From positions 434,001 to 498,000 of the forward strand of contig NZ_CP149926.1 of the NCBI RefSeq assembly GCF_037949285.1: 64,000 nucleotides of DNA, given 5' to 3'. The translations under genes were made by a program, and so were the position numbers. The notes beneath the pieces are model-generated. The model was given only the letters and a program-made list of their open reading frames with translations, was not told where the DNA came from and did not search any database. Positions within the stretch are counted from its first letter, which is position 1; every line of letters starts with the position of its first letter. Shown here in pieces: positions 16,904 through 26,462 of this stretch. The stretch is from Thioclava sp. GXIMD4216 (GTDB lineage: Bacteria > Pseudomonadota > Alphaproteobacteria > Rhodobacterales > Rhodobacteraceae).

Positions 16904-17944
16904 ATGAACACTGTTAAGCTGACGGCATCCGCCCTTGCCATCACCGTTGCCTCCACGGCAGGTGCCTTTGCGCGTGACAATATCCAAGTCGCAGGCTCGT
17001 CCACCGTTCTGCCTTACGCCTCGATCGTGGCGGAAGCTTTCGGCGAAAACTTCGATTTCCCCACTCCGGTCGTTGAATCGGGTGGCTCTTCCTCGGGTCT
17101 GAAGCGCTTCTGCGAAGGGGTCGGTGAAAACACCATCGACATCGCGAACGCCTCGCGCGCCATCAAGGACAAAGAGATCGAGACCTGCCACGCCAATGGC
17201 GTCAATGACATCATTCAGGTCCGCATCGGCTATGACGGGATCGTCTTCGCCAGCCAGAAAACCGGCCCCGAATTTACCGCCTTCCAACCGGCAGACCTCT
17301 ATAACGCGCTTGGCGCCAAAGTCCTGAAAGACGGCAAGCTGGTCGATAACAGCTATGCCAAATGGTCGGATTTCAACGCCGATCTGCCGGATGTCGAGAT
17401 CGCAGCCTATATCCCGGGCACCAAACACGGCACCCGTGAAGTGTTCGAAGAGAAAGTCCTCGTTCAGGGCTGCAAGGATTCCGGCGCGCTGGACGCAATG
17501 GTCTCGGGTGGCATGGACGAGAAAGACGCCGAAAAGGCCTGTATGTCGGTGCGCACCGATGGCAAATCGGTCGATATCGACGGCGATTACACCGAAACCC
17601 TCGCCCGCATCGCCTCGAACCCCGATGGCGTCGGCGTCTTCGGTCTGGCCTTCTACGAGAACAACACCGACAAGCTGAAAGTGGCCACGATGGGCGGCGT
17701 CGAACCCTCGACCGAAACCATCGCCTCGGGTGACTATCCGGTGTCGCGTCCGCTCTACTTCTACATCAAGAAGGCACATATCGGCGTGATCCCCGGACTG
17801 AAAGAATACGCGGAATTCTTCGTCTCCGACGAGATCGCAGGCCCCGATGGCCCGCTGGCACAATACGGTCTGGTCTCCGATCCGGAACTGGCAACAACCC
17901 AACAGGACGTTGCTGACGAGAAAACCATGGGATCGGGCATGTAA
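16904..17944 (+). CDS. pstS: Phosphate ABC transporter, periplasmic phosphate-binding protein
   Basis: Predicted 346 residues with a Sec signal peptide cut near AFA-RD (residue 23). PstS captures phosphate in the periplasm and hands it to PstCA. Phosphate-site loops are visible as VAGSSTVLPYA (residues 29-39), ESGGSSSGLKRF and PGTKHGTREVF. A strong GGGAGA ribosome binding site precedes the ATG. A hairpin with a U-rich tail follows the gene, which would let pstS be made in excess over the membrane components. Expression is expected to be driven by the Pho boxes just upstream. Confidence 0.95.
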   Translation: MNTVKLTASALAITVASTAGAFARDNIQVAGSSTVLPYASIVAEAFGENFDFPTPVVESGGSSSGLKRFCEGVGENTIDIANASRAIKDKEIETCHANGVNDIIQVRIGYDGIVFASQKTGPEFTAFQPADLYNALGAKVLKDGKLVDNSYAKWSDFNADLPDVEIAAYIPGTKHGTREVFEEKVLVQGCKDSGALDAMVSGGMDEKDAEKACMSVRTDGKSVDIDGDYTETLARIASNPDGVGVFGLAFYENNTDKLKVATMGGVEPSTETIASGDYPVSRPLYFYIKKAHIGVIPGLKEYAEFFVSDEIAGPDGPLAQYGLVSDPELATTQQDVADEKTMGSGM

Positions 17945-17968
17945 TCTGCCCTACCCGGCTTATTCGGG

Positions 17969-17991
17969 GGGCGGCAGATCCTGTGCCGCCC
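17969..17991 (+). terminator. Partial terminator between pstS and pstC
   Basis: Stem GGGCGGCA / TGCCGCCC (8 bp) with a 7-base loop, followed by TCTTCTTTGTTTCT. It lies 25 bases after the pstS stop, inside the operon, and would attenuate transcription into pstCAB. Confidence 0.65.
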
Positions 17992-18045
17992 TCTTCTTTG
18001 TTTCTCCGCCTTTCACCTTGGCATACTCAATCGATCGGAGCTGAC

Positions 18046-19506
18046 ATGCCTGCTATCTGGCTTTTGGTTATCGTGCTGGTGCTCGCGGCCCTTGGCTTCG
18101 TGCTGGGCCTTTCCCGTGCCCTGTCCTCTGCGGGGGGCGACAGCCGCATTCTCCATTCGCTCCCGAGTTATTATGGCAGCAACGTCGCGATGATGACGCT
18201 TGTGCCTGCCCTTCTGGTGCTGGCCGTCTGGCTGATCGCGCAGCCCTTCGTGGTCAATATGCAGGTCACCGCGGCCATCCCCGCGGCCACGGTTGAGGAA
18301 CATGGCAATATCAGCCTGATGATGTCGGATGTGACACGTCTGGCCGAGGGGCTGGATATCGCGGTTGCCAAAGGGGCCATGACCGCCTCGGAAGCCGCCC
18401 ATCTGCAAGCAGGCGGCACTCTGCGCGCGAAGATGGCAGGTCTGGGTGTGGCGCTTGGCTCGCAGGTCGATGCCCCCACACTGAAGGCCGCACAGCACTA
18501 TCGCAGCCTCACCGCCACCGGCAATATGATCCGCATGGTCGTGGTGCTGGGCGTGGCCATCGGGTTCTTCCTGCTGACGCTGAAAGCCACCCATAAAGAC
18601 CTGCGCGCCCGCAATATCGTGGAGCGCGGCATCAAGACGCTGCTGATTTTGGCGGCGTCCATCGCCATTCTGACTACCATCGGGATCGTACTGTCGCTGA
18701 TCTTCAACACGGTGCATTTCTTCCGCCTCTATCCGGCGACGGATTTCTTCTTCGGCACCAACTGGACGCCCTCCTTCGGGGGTGGCTCGCAACTGGGCAT
18801 CCTGCCGCTTCTCTGGGGCACGCTTTACATCAGCTTCATCGCGCTGGCCGTGGCCGTGCCGATTGGCCTTTTCGCCGCGATCTACCTGTCGGAATATGCG
18901 TCCAAGCCGGTGCGCGCGATTGCCAAGCCGTTGCTGGAAGTGCTCGCCGGTATCCCGACCATCGTTTACGGCCTCTTCGCGCTGCTGACCGTGGGCCCCG
19001 CCCTACAGACGGTCTTTGGCCGCGACGGGCTGGACTGGATGGGGGCGGCAAGCTCGGTGATGACCGCGGGTCTGGTGATGGGCATCATGCTGATCCCCTT
19101 CGTCTCCTCGCTGTCCGATGACATCATCAACGCCGTGCCGCAATCGCTGCGCGACGGCTCTTACGGGCTTGGTGCCACCAAATCCGAAACCATCAAACAG
19201 GTGGTCTTCCCCGCCGCCCTCCCGGGCATCATCGGGGCGATCCTTCTGGCCGCCTCGCGCGCTATCGGCGAGACGATGATCGTGGTGCTGGGGGCCGGTG
19301 CCGCCGCCCGCCTCAGCCTCAATCCCTTCGAGGCGATGACCACCGTGACCGCCAAGATCGTCAGCCAGCTGACGGGTGACGCCGATTTCGCCTCGCCCGA
19401 GGCTCTGGTGGCCTTCTCTCTGGGCATGACGCTTTTCGTCATGACCCTCGCGCTGAACATTGTCGCGCTCTACATCGTGCGCAAGTATCGGGAGCAATAC
19501 GAATGA
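18046..19506 (+). CDS. pstC: Phosphate ABC transporter permease PstC
   Basis: Predicted 486 residues, longer than the enterobacterial protein because of an N-terminal extension with two or three additional membrane helices and a periplasmic loop (residues 1-200). The permease core shows the helix AVAVPIGLFAAIYLSEYA, the conserved VLAGIPTIVYG and the EAA loop near ALPGIIGAILLAASRAIGET. PstC with PstA forms the phosphate channel in the inner membrane. The ATG follows CGGAG. The stop overlaps the pstA start by 4 bases (ATGA). Confidence 0.95.
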   Translation: MPAIWLLVIVLVLAALGFVLGLSRALSSAGGDSRILHSLPSYYGSNVAMMTLVPALLVLAVWLIAQPFVVNMQVTAAIPAATVEEHGNISLMMSDVTRLAEGLDIAVAKGAMTASEAAHLQAGGTLRAKMAGLGVALGSQVDAPTLKAAQHYRSLTATGNMIRMVVVLGVAIGFFLLTLKATHKDLRARNIVERGIKTLLILAASIAILTTIGIVLSLIFNTVHFFRLYPATDFFFGTNWTPSFGGGSQLGILPLLWGTLYISFIALAVAVPIGLFAAIYLSEYASKPVRAIAKPLLEVLAGIPTIVYGLFALLTVGPALQTVFGRDGLDWMGAASSVMTAGLVMGIMLIPFVSSLSDDIINAVPQSLRDGSYGLGATKSETIKQVVFPAALPGIIGAILLAASRAIGETMIVVLGAGAAARLSLNPFEAMTTVTAKIVSQLTGDADFASPEALVAFSLGMTLFVMTLALNIVALYIVRKYREQYE

Positions 19507-20846
19507 CCGACGCCGCTGCAAACACCCCCGAGCGCCGCTCGATCCACCACCCCGACGCCCGCACCCGCAAACGCAACGCGCAGGAAAAACGCTTCCGTGC
19601 GATGGGGATCGGGGCCATAGGTCTGGGTCTGGTCTTTCTGGTGGTCCTTCTGTTCACCATCCTGACCAATGGCGTCTCGGCCTTCCAGCAGACATTCATC
19701 AATGTGCCGGTCTATCTGGACCCCGCGAAACTGGACAAGAAGGGCAATCGCGACCCTGCCGATATCGCCAAGGTCTCGACCTTCGGCTATGGCCCGCTGA
19801 TCGAGAACGCGCTTCTGGATACGGTCCAGAAAGCAGGCATCGATACCGCGCTGACCAAAGCCAAGGATATGAAGAACCTGATCTCGGCTTCTGCCGCCAA
19901 TGTGGTGCGTCAGGACGTGATCAATGACCCCTCGCTGATCGGCCAGACGCTGACCTTCAAGGTGCTCGCCTCGTCGCGCGTGGATGGCTACCTGAAAGGC
20001 CGTGTGCACCGCAACGAGATCGCTTTGGATAAAAACATCACCGTGGCGCAGCTCGACCTGACCGATGCGCTGGTCGAGGCCGGTATTGTGAAGAAACAGT
20101 TCAACTGGGACTTCATCACCGGATCGGACGCCTCGGAAAGCCGCGCCGAGCAGGCCGGTATCGGCACCTCGATAATCGGCTCGCTGTTCATGATGCTGGT
20201 GGTGCTGTTCCTGTCGCTGCCCATCGGGGTAGCAGCCTCGATCTATCTGGAAGAATTCGCGCCGCAGAACAAATGGACCGACCTGATCGAGGTGAATATC
20301 TCGAACCTCGCTGCGGTTCCTTCGATCGTCTTCGGTATCCTTGGCCTCGCGGTGTTCATCCAGTTCATGCATCTGCCGCAATCGGCGCCGCTGGTCGGTG
20401 GTCTGGTGCTGACGCTGATGACCCTGCCGACGATCATCATCTCGACCCGTGCCTCGCTGAAGGCCGTGCCGCCCTCGATCCGTGACGCCGCGCTGGGGAT
20501 TGGTGCCTCGAAGATGCAATCGGTCTTCCACCATGTGCTGCCGCTGGCCATGCCCGGCATTCTGACCGGCACGATCATCGGCCTTGCGCAGGCTCTGGGC
20601 GAGACCGCGCCGCTGCTGCTGATCGGGATGATCGGCTATATCGCCTCCAACCCGCCGGATGGCATCATCGCGGGGTTCCTGTCGCCCAACTCCGCGATGC
20701 CCGCACAGATCTATGAATGGGCAAAACGCGCCGACCCCGCCTATTATGAACGGGCATGGGGGGGCATCATTATCCTCCTGGTGTTCCTGCTGACGATGAA
20801 CATCATTGCAATCATCCTGCGCCGCAAATTCGAGCGCCGCTGGTAA
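19503..20846 (+). CDS. pstA: Phosphate ABC transporter permease PstA
   Basis: Predicted 447 residues, with a long N-terminal part (about 200 residues, one membrane helix near 38-58 and a periplasmic domain) ahead of the six-helix permease core. Core marks are [33 protein letters not shown] and the EAA loop [26 protein letters not shown]. The DUF3333-like N-terminal extension is usual in alphaproteobacterial PstA. It overlaps pstC by 4 bases. Confidence 0.95.
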   Translation: MTDAAANTPERRSIHHPDARTRKRNAQEKRFRAMGIGAIGLGLVFLVVLLFTILTNGVSAFQQTFINVPVYLDPAKLDKKGNRDPADIAKVSTFGYGPLIENALLDTVQKAGIDTALTKAKDMKNLISASAANVVRQDVINDPSLIGQTLTFKVLASSRVDGYLKGRVHRNEIALDKNITVAQLDLTDALVEAGIVKKQFNWDFITGSDASESRAEQAGIGTSIIGSLFMMLVVLFLSLPIGVAASIYLEEFAPQNKWTDLIEVNISNLAAVPSIVFGILGLAVFIQFMHLPQSAPLVGGLVLTLMTLPTIIISTRASLKAVPPSIRDAALGIGASKMQSVFHHVLPLAMPGILTGTIIGLAQALGETAPLLLIGMIGYIASNPPDGIIAGFLSPNSAMPAQIYEWAKRADPAYYERAWGGIIILLVFLLTMNIIAIILRRKFERRW

Positions 20847-20859
20847 GGGACCCACCATC

Positions 20860-21657
20860 ATGAACGACATGAGACTGACGGAGAGAAAAGTGGACGCCAA
20901 GGATATGAAAATCCAAGCCCGTAAGGTGCAGGTCTATTACGGTGACACTCACGCCATCAAGGATGTCGATGTCGATATCCTCGACAAGACCGTCACCGCC
21001 TTTATCGGGCCGTCGGGCTGCGGGAAATCGACCTTCCTACGCACGTTGAACCGGATGAATGACACGATCGACATCTGTAAGGTCAAGGGCGAGATCCTGC
21101 TGGACGGCGAGGATATCTACGACAAGCGTGTGGACCCCGTGCAGCTGCGTGCCAAGGTGGGGATGGTGTTCCAGAAGCCCAACCCCTTCCCCAAGTCGAT
21201 CTATGACAATGTGGCCTATGGCCCGCGTATCCACGGTCTGGCCAAGAACAAGGCCGATCTGGACGAGATCGTGGAACGCGCCCTGCGCGGTGCCGCCATC
21301 TGGAACGAGGTGAAGGACCGCCTTCAGGCCCCCGGCACGGGCCTTTCGGGTGGCCAGCAGCAGCGTCTGTGCATCGCGCGCGCCGTGGCGACCTCGCCCG
21401 AGGTTCTGCTGATGGACGAGCCCTGCTCGGCGCTGGACCCGATTGCCACCGGTCAGGTCGAAGAACTGATCGACGAGCTGCGCACGCAGTTCTCGGTGGT
21501 GATCGTGACGCACTCAATGCAGCAGGCGGCCCGCGTGTCGCAGCGCACTGCCTTCTTCCACCTCGGGAACCTCGTGGAATATGGCGAAACGGGCGATATT
21601 TTCACCAACCCCAAAGACCCGCGCACCGAGGCCTATATCACTGGCCGGATCGGCTAA
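20860..21657 (+). CDS. pstB: Phosphate ABC transporter ATP-binding protein
   Basis: Predicted 265 residues, a normal PstB length. Walker A is GPSGCGKST (residues 50-58), the ABC signature is LSGGQQQR, Walker B is [12 protein letters not shown] and the switch His lies in [10 protein letters not shown]. It hydrolyses ATP on the cytoplasmic face of the PstCA channel. I chose the ATG of MNDM, which has AAGGGA 9 bases upstream and begins 13 bases after the pstA stop. Confidence 0.97.
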   Translation: MNDMRLTERKVDAKDMKIQARKVQVYYGDTHAIKDVDVDILDKTVTAFIGPSGCGKSTFLRTLNRMNDTIDICKVKGEILLDGEDIYDKRVDPVQLRAKVGMVFQKPNPFPKSIYDNVAYGPRIHGLAKNKADLDEIVERALRGAAIWNEVKDRLQAPGTGLSGGQQQRLCIARAVATSPEVLLMDEPCSALDPIATGQVEELIDELRTQFSVVIVTHSMQQAARVSQRTAFFHLGNLVEYGETGDIFTNPKDPRTEAYITGRIG

Positions 21658-21684
21658 GGGACGACAGGAAGAGAAGGATAATAA

Positions 21685-22398
21685 ATGAGCCAAGAACATA
21701 TTTCTTCCGCTTTCGACCGTGACCTGGAGGCCGTTCAGGCGCTTGTCGTGAAGATGGGCGGCATGGTTGAACAGCAGATCCTTGATGCTGCCGAAGCCCT
21801 TGAAAGCCGCGATGAAGAGCTGGCCCAACGCGTGCGCGCGCAGGATAAGGCCATCGACGCGCTTGAAGAGCAGATCAACGAGGAAGCGGCCCGCATCATT
21901 GCGCTGCGGGCGCCTGTGTCGCGCGATCTGCGTCTGACGCTGTCGGTGATCAAGATCGCGGCCAGCCTTGAACGTGCGGGTGACTACGCCAAGAATATCG
22001 CCAAGCGAACCCAGATCCTGATGGATGTGCCGGCCGTTGACGGGTCGTCGAAGGCGATCCGCCGTATGGCGCAGGCGGTCGAGGGCATGCTCAAGGATGT
22101 GCTGGATGCCTATATCCAGCGCGACCCGCAACTGGCCCGCGATGTGCGCGACCGTGATGTGGAAGTGGACCAGATGTATAACGCGCTGTTCCGCGAGTTC
22201 CTGACCTATATGATGGAAGATCCGCGCAATATCACCGGCTGCATGCATCTGCATTTCATCGCGAAGAATATCGAACGGATGGGCGACCATGCGACCTCGA
22301 TCGCCGAGCAGGTGATCTATCTCGTCACCGGCGAGACCCCCGATGAAGAACGCCCGAAGCAATCGAGCGTGATACCGATGGATACGACGGAGAAGTAA
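21685..22398 (+). CDS. phoU: Phosphate signalling protein PhoU
   Basis: Predicted 237 residues made of two PhoU helical bundles, each with the metal-site D/E pattern (LAQRVRAQDKAIDALEEQ and LARDVRDRDVEVDQMYN). PhoU links the Pst transporter to the sensor kinase PhoR and keeps the regulon silent when phosphate is plentiful. It lies between pstB and phoB, with only one base before the phoB start, so transport and signalling are made together. Confidence 0.96.
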   Translation: MSQEHISSAFDRDLEAVQALVVKMGGMVEQQILDAAEALESRDEELAQRVRAQDKAIDALEEQINEEAARIIALRAPVSRDLRLTLSVIKIAASLERAGDYAKNIAKRTQILMDVPAVDGSSKAIRRMAQAVEGMLKDVLDAYIQRDPQLARDVRDRDVEVDQMYNALFREFLTYMMEDPRNITGCMHLHFIAKNIERMGDHATSIAEQVIYLVTGETPDEERPKQSSVIPMDTTEK

Positions 22399-22399
22399 C

Positions 22400-23092
22400 A
22401 TGTCCCCGGCACAACAGCCCTGTGTTCTGGTGGTCGAGGACGAATCGGCCCAGCGTGAAGTTCTTCAGTATAACCTTGAAGCCGAAGGGTTTCGCGTTGT
22501 GATGGCGGTCAATGGCGAAGAGGCGCTGTTGATGGTCAAGGAAGAGAAGCCCGACCTGATGGTGCTGGACTGGATGCTGCCCAATGTCTCGGGCATCGAG
22601 ATCTGCCGCCGCGTGAAAGCCTCGGGCGACACACGGCACATCCCGATCATCATGCTCTCCGCGCGCTCGGAAGAAACCGACCGCGTGCGCGGGCTGGAGA
22701 CGGGGGCCGATGACTATGTCGTCAAACCCTATTCGGTGGTTGAACTGATGGCGCGGCTGCGCACCCAGTTGCGTCGCACCCGCCCCGCCACGATGGGCGA
22801 GCGGCTGAATTTCGAGGATATCATCCTTGATAGCGCCGAGCACCGTGTCTTCCGCGATGGCCAGCCACTGAAACTGGGTCCGACCGAATTCCGCCTGCTG
22901 TCAACCTTAATGGAAAAGCCGGGCCGTGTGTGGACCCGCGACCAGCTTCTTGACCGCGTCTGGGGCCGCGACATCTATGTCGACACCCGCACCATCGACG
23001 TGCATGTGGGCCGGTTGCGCAAGGCGTTGATGGCCCACGGCGGCAATGATCCCGTGCGCACGGTGCGCGGCACCGGTTACAGCTTGGGCTGA
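22400..23092 (+). CDS. phoB: Phosphate regulon response regulator PhoB
   Basis: Predicted 230 residues: receiver domain with acidic pair E13/D14, phospho-acceptor D57 (LMVLDWMLP), the KP lysine in VVKPYS, and an OmpR/PhoB winged helix ending in TVRGTGYSL. It binds Pho boxes and activates RNA polymerase when phosphorylated. No phoR lies in this cluster, so the kinase must be encoded elsewhere. The 3' end overlaps the convergent PfkB-kinase gene by 16 bases. Confidence 0.96.
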   Translation: MSPAQQPCVLVVEDESAQREVLQYNLEAEGFRVVMAVNGEEALLMVKEEKPDLMVLDWMLPNVSGIEICRRVKASGDTRHIPIIMLSARSEETDRVRGLETGADDYVVKPYSVVELMARLRTQLRRTRPATMGERLNFEDIILDSAEHRVFRDGQPLKLGPTEFRLLSTLMEKPGRVWTRDQLLDRVWGRDIYVDTRTIDVHVGRLRKALMAHGGNDPVRTVRGTGYSLG

Positions 23093-23964
23093 TTGTCCAG
23101 AAAATCCTCGACATCGGCACGGGTCGGAATGGCATCGGCTGTTCCCGCCCGTGTGACCTTGAGCGCAGAGGCGGCCGAAGCCAGACGCATCGCCCGTTCC
23201 CGCGTGCATCCTTCGGCCAGCGCCGCTGCCAGATAGCCCGCGAATGTATCGCCTGCCCCCGTCGTATCGACCGGTGTCACGGGAAAGGCCGGCATCACGA
23301 TCAGCCCGCCGGTTTCCAGATTGTGCCAAGTAGCCCCCTGCGCGCCCTTGGTCACCACGATCTGCTTCACGGGCAACTCCTGTAAGCTAAGCCCGAAACT
23401 GGCGCAAAGAGCACGCGCCTCGCCCTCGTTCACGATCAGCAGCGAGACATAGGGCAGCACGGCACGCACAGCCGCCTCGTCAAAGGGGGCGGCGGAATAG
23501 ATCACGAACAGCCCCCGCTCGGCAGCCAGTTGCGCCGCCTCGACCTGCAGGCCCGTCTCGTTCTGCAAGATCATCAGATCGCCGTCCTCGGCCTGATCCA
23601 ATGCCTCGTCCAGCGCGGTTTCGGGAATGGTGCGGTTGGCTCCGGGATGAAGCACGATCGAATTCTCGCCCGCCTGATCGACATAGATGATCGCATGGCC
23701 CGAAGCCTCACGCACGATGACCACCTGCGAGCAATCGACACCGGCCTCCTCCATCCGTTCGACCATCCAGCGCCCTTCCGCCCCGATGGCCCCGATATGG
23801 CGGATCTGTGCCCCCGCACGGGCACAGGCAACCGATTGGTTGGCCCCTTTCCCCCCCAGACCGCGGTCATATCCAACGGATGCCAATGTCTCGCCCGGTT
23901 GTGGCAAATGCGGCAAGCGGTAGAAAAAATCCGCATTGATCGAGCCAAGATTGAAGATTTTCAT
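23077..23964 (-). CDS. rbsK: PfkB-family carbohydrate kinase, ribokinase-like
   Basis: Predicted 295 residues. The N-terminal substrate motif is GSINADFFYRLPHLPQPGET, the GGKGANQS loop follows, and the C-terminal PfkB signature DTTGAGDTFAGYLAAAL holds the catalytic Asp and the anion hole. Ribokinase phosphorylates D-ribose at O5; other sugars or nucleosides are possible because no ribose transport genes are nearby. Transcribed against phoB, with a 16-base overlap of the 3' ends. Confidence 0.85.
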   Translation of the reverse strand: MKIFNLGSINADFFYRLPHLPQPGETLASVGYDRGLGGKGANQSVACARAGAQIRHIGAIGAEGRWMVERMEEAGVDCSQVVIVREASGHAIIYVDQAGENSIVLHPGANRTIPETALDEALDQAEDGDLMILQNETGLQVEAAQLAAERGLFVIYSAAPFDEAAVRAVLPYVSLLIVNEGEARALCASFGLSLQELPVKQIVVTKGAQGATWHNLETGGLIVMPAFPVTPVDTTGAGDTFAGYLAAALAEGCTRERAMRLASAASALKVTRAGTADAIPTRADVEDFLDNQPKL

Positions 23965-24023
23965 AAAGCCCCCGAAAGATGCCAGCCCCTTGGAAGGCTA
24001 CTCTTTTGCAGTCGGAAAGAACA

Positions 24024-24057
24024 AGGTCCGGCAAAGGGTTTCCCCCTTGCCGGACCT
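24024..24057. terminator. Strong hairpin after the malic enzyme gene
   Basis: AGGTCCGGCAA pairs with TTGCCGGACCT (11 bp), with further G-C pairs inside. On the minus strand, downstream of maeB, it is followed by TGTTCTTTCC; on the plus strand by GTTTTGTTTT. It would separate maeB from the kinase gene. Confidence 0.7.
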
Positions 24058-24082
24058 GTTTTGTTTTACAGTTTTGTGGCGC

Positions 24083-26341
24083 TTATTTCGCGCTACAGGC
24101 CGCCAGCGCCGCCATATTGACGATGTCGGACACAGTCGCGGTGGTCGAACACACCTGAATCGGATGTTCCACGCCGGTCAGGATCGGGCCGATCACGGTG
24201 GCCCCGCCCATCTCTTGCAACAGCTTGATCGAGATCGAGGCCGAGTGACGCGCGGGCATGACCAGAATATTGGCCGGACCCGACAGGCGGCAGAAGTCGT
24301 ATTTCTTCATCACCGACGCATTGAGCGCCACATCCACAGCCATCTCGCCGTCATATTCGAAATCGGCGCCACGCGCGTCGAGCACCTGCGGCGCGACATG
24401 CATCTTCTGCGAGCGTTCCGACACCGGATAGCCGAAGGTCGAGAAGGAACAGAAGGCCACGCGCGGATCAAGCCCCAGCGAACGGGCAACCCCCGCTCCG
24501 GCGGTTGCGATATCGGCCAGATCGTTCTCGTCGGGCCATTCATGCACCAGCGTATCGCCCAGTAGCACGATCTTGCCCTTGTTCAGCACGGCAGTAATGC
24601 CGACGGCCCCGCTTTCCGAGGTGGCATCAACCACCTTGTTGATGCGTTCCAGCACATGGGCCGATTTGCGGGTCACACCGGTCACCAGCGCATCGCCATG
24701 ACCATGCACCAGCATCAGCGCCGCAAAAACGTGACGGTCGCGGGCGGCCATCTTATAGGCATCCTCGCGGTCCACCCCCTGACGCTGCAGGCGCTTGTAG
24801 AGGAAGTCGCGATAGGCATCGAGGTGCTTGGTATTGGCGGCATTCACCACGGTCAGCTCGCGGAAGGCATCGCCAAGACCTGCGCTTTCCAGATTTTCGC
24901 GCACCTCGTTCTCGCGGCCCACCACAATAGAGGTGCCGGTACCGGACCGCTGGTATTGCACGGCCGCGCGCAGCACGCGCAGATCATCGCCCTCGGCAAA
25001 GATCATACGGGCCTGCGCCTTGCGCGCACGGGCATGGATCGACTGCAGGATCGTCGCGGTCGGGTCCATACGGGCCCTCAGGCTATGGACATAGGCCTCC
25101 ATATCGATGATCGGACGACGCGCCACACCCGTCTCCATACCGGCTTTGGCCACCGCAGGCGGGATCACATGGATCAGACGCGGGTCGAAGGGCGTGGGGA
25201 TGATATAGTCGCGCCCGAAAGACAGCTTGCGGCCATAGGCCATTGCCACCTCATCCGGCACGTCCTCGCGGGCGAGTTTCGCCAGCGCCTCGGCACAGGC
25301 GATCTTCATCTCGTCATTGATCGCGCGGGCATGGATATCGAGCGCCCCGCGGAACAGATAGGGGAAGCCCAGCACGTTATTGACCTGGTTCGGATAATCC
25401 GAACGGCCCGTCGCCACGATCGCATCCTCGCGGACCTCATGGGCCTCTTCGGGGGTGATCTCGGGGTCGGGGTTGGCCATCGCGAAGATGACCGGATTAT
25501 CGGCCATCGATTTCACCATATCCTGCGTCACAGCGCCCTTGGCCGAGACACCAAGGAACACATCCGCCCCTTCCATCGCATCTTCCAGCGTCCGCGCCGT
25601 GGTCTCGATCGCATGAGCCGATTTCCACTGGTTCATGCCCTCGGTGCGACCTTTATAGATCACGCCCTTGGTGTCGCACATGATGCAGTTCTCGTTACGC
25701 GCGCCCATCGTCTTGATGAGTTCAAGGCAGGCGATACCTGCCGCACCGGCGCCATTGAGCACGATCTTGCAGTCCTCGATCTTCTTGCCCGAAATCTCGA
25801 GCGCGTTCAGAAGGCCCGCCGCACAGATCACCGCCGTGCCGTGCTGGTCATCATGGAACACCGGAATATCCATCTGTTCCTTCAGCGCCTGTTCGATGAT
25901 GAAACATTCGGGCGCTTTGATGTCTTCAAGGTTGATGCCGCCGAAAGTCGGCTCCATCAGCTTGACGGCCTTGATGATCTCGTCGGCCTCCATCGTATCC
26001 AGTTCGATATCGACGGCATTCACATCGGCGAATTTCTTGAACAGAACCGCCTTGCCTTCCATCACGGGCTTGGACGCCAGCGCGCCAAGATTACCCAGCC
26101 CCAGAATGGCCGACCCATTCGAGATAACGGCAACCATATTGCCTTTGACCGTGTAGTCATAAGCGGTCTCGGGGTTCTCGGCGATGGCTTCCACCGGAAC
26201 CGCCACCCCCGGGCTATAGGCCAGCGACAGGTCGCGCTGGGTGGTCATGGGGGTGGTCGGGGTAATTTCGAATTTCCCCGGCGTGGGCTCCAAGTGATAG
26301 CTCAGAGCTTCTTCACGGGTGATTTTGTTCTTTCCGGACAT
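24083..26341 (-). CDS. maeB: NADP-dependent malic enzyme with C-terminal phosphotransacetylase-like domain
   Basis: Predicted 752 residues, the usual size of the two-domain MaeB type. The N-terminal malic part shows TPTTPMTTQRDLSLAYSPGVA, FHDDQHGTAVICAAGLLNAL and the NADP-binding LNGAGAAGIACLELI; the C-terminal 320 residues resemble phosphate acetyltransferase (LVHGHGDALVTGVTRK) but in this family act in regulation rather than catalysis. It decarboxylates malate to pyruvate and makes NADPH. It is monocistronic, with a terminator downstream and mutS diverging upstream. Confidence 0.95.
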   Translation of the reverse strand: MSGKNKITREEALSYHLEPTPGKFEITPTTPMTTQRDLSLAYSPGVAVPVEAIAENPETAYDYTVKGNMVAVISNGSAILGLGNLGALASKPVMEGKAVLFKKFADVNAVDIELDTMEADEIIKAVKLMEPTFGGINLEDIKAPECFIIEQALKEQMDIPVFHDDQHGTAVICAAGLLNALEISGKKIEDCKIVLNGAGAAGIACLELIKTMGARNENCIMCDTKGVIYKGRTEGMNQWKSAHAIETTARTLEDAMEGADVFLGVSAKGAVTQDMVKSMADNPVIFAMANPDPEITPEEAHEVREDAIVATGRSDYPNQVNNVLGFPYLFRGALDIHARAINDEMKIACAEALAKLAREDVPDEVAMAYGRKLSFGRDYIIPTPFDPRLIHVIPPAVAKAGMETGVARRPIIDMEAYVHSLRARMDPTATILQSIHARARKAQARMIFAEGDDLRVLRAAVQYQRSGTGTSIVVGRENEVRENLESAGLGDAFRELTVVNAANTKHLDAYRDFLYKRLQRQGVDREDAYKMAARDRHVFAALMLVHGHGDALVTGVTRKSAHVLERINKVVDATSESGAVGITAVLNKGKIVLLGDTLVHEWPDENDLADIATAGAGVARSLGLDPRVAFCSFSTFGYPVSERSQKMHVAPQVLDARGADFEYDGEMAVDVALNASVMKKYDFCRLSGPANILVMPARHSASISIKLLQEMGGATVIGPILTGVEHPIQVCSTTATVSDIVNMAALAACSAK

Positions 26342-26462
26342 GTGGGCCGATATCCTTCTTGCAAGTCACAATCTTCTTAGCCGCTTGGGGCCTGCGTCTC
26401 AATAGATTGCGGGCCGGCTTCGCCTTTTGTAGGGTCCGCCACGAGCAAACAGGGGGCAACCG

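Noticed and set aside
24656..26380. Long plus-strand frame (574 codons) opposite maeB
   Set aside because: It mirrors the malic enzyme in the other strand, is rich in His and Arg as expected of a shadow frame, and has no ribosome binding site or recognisable domain.
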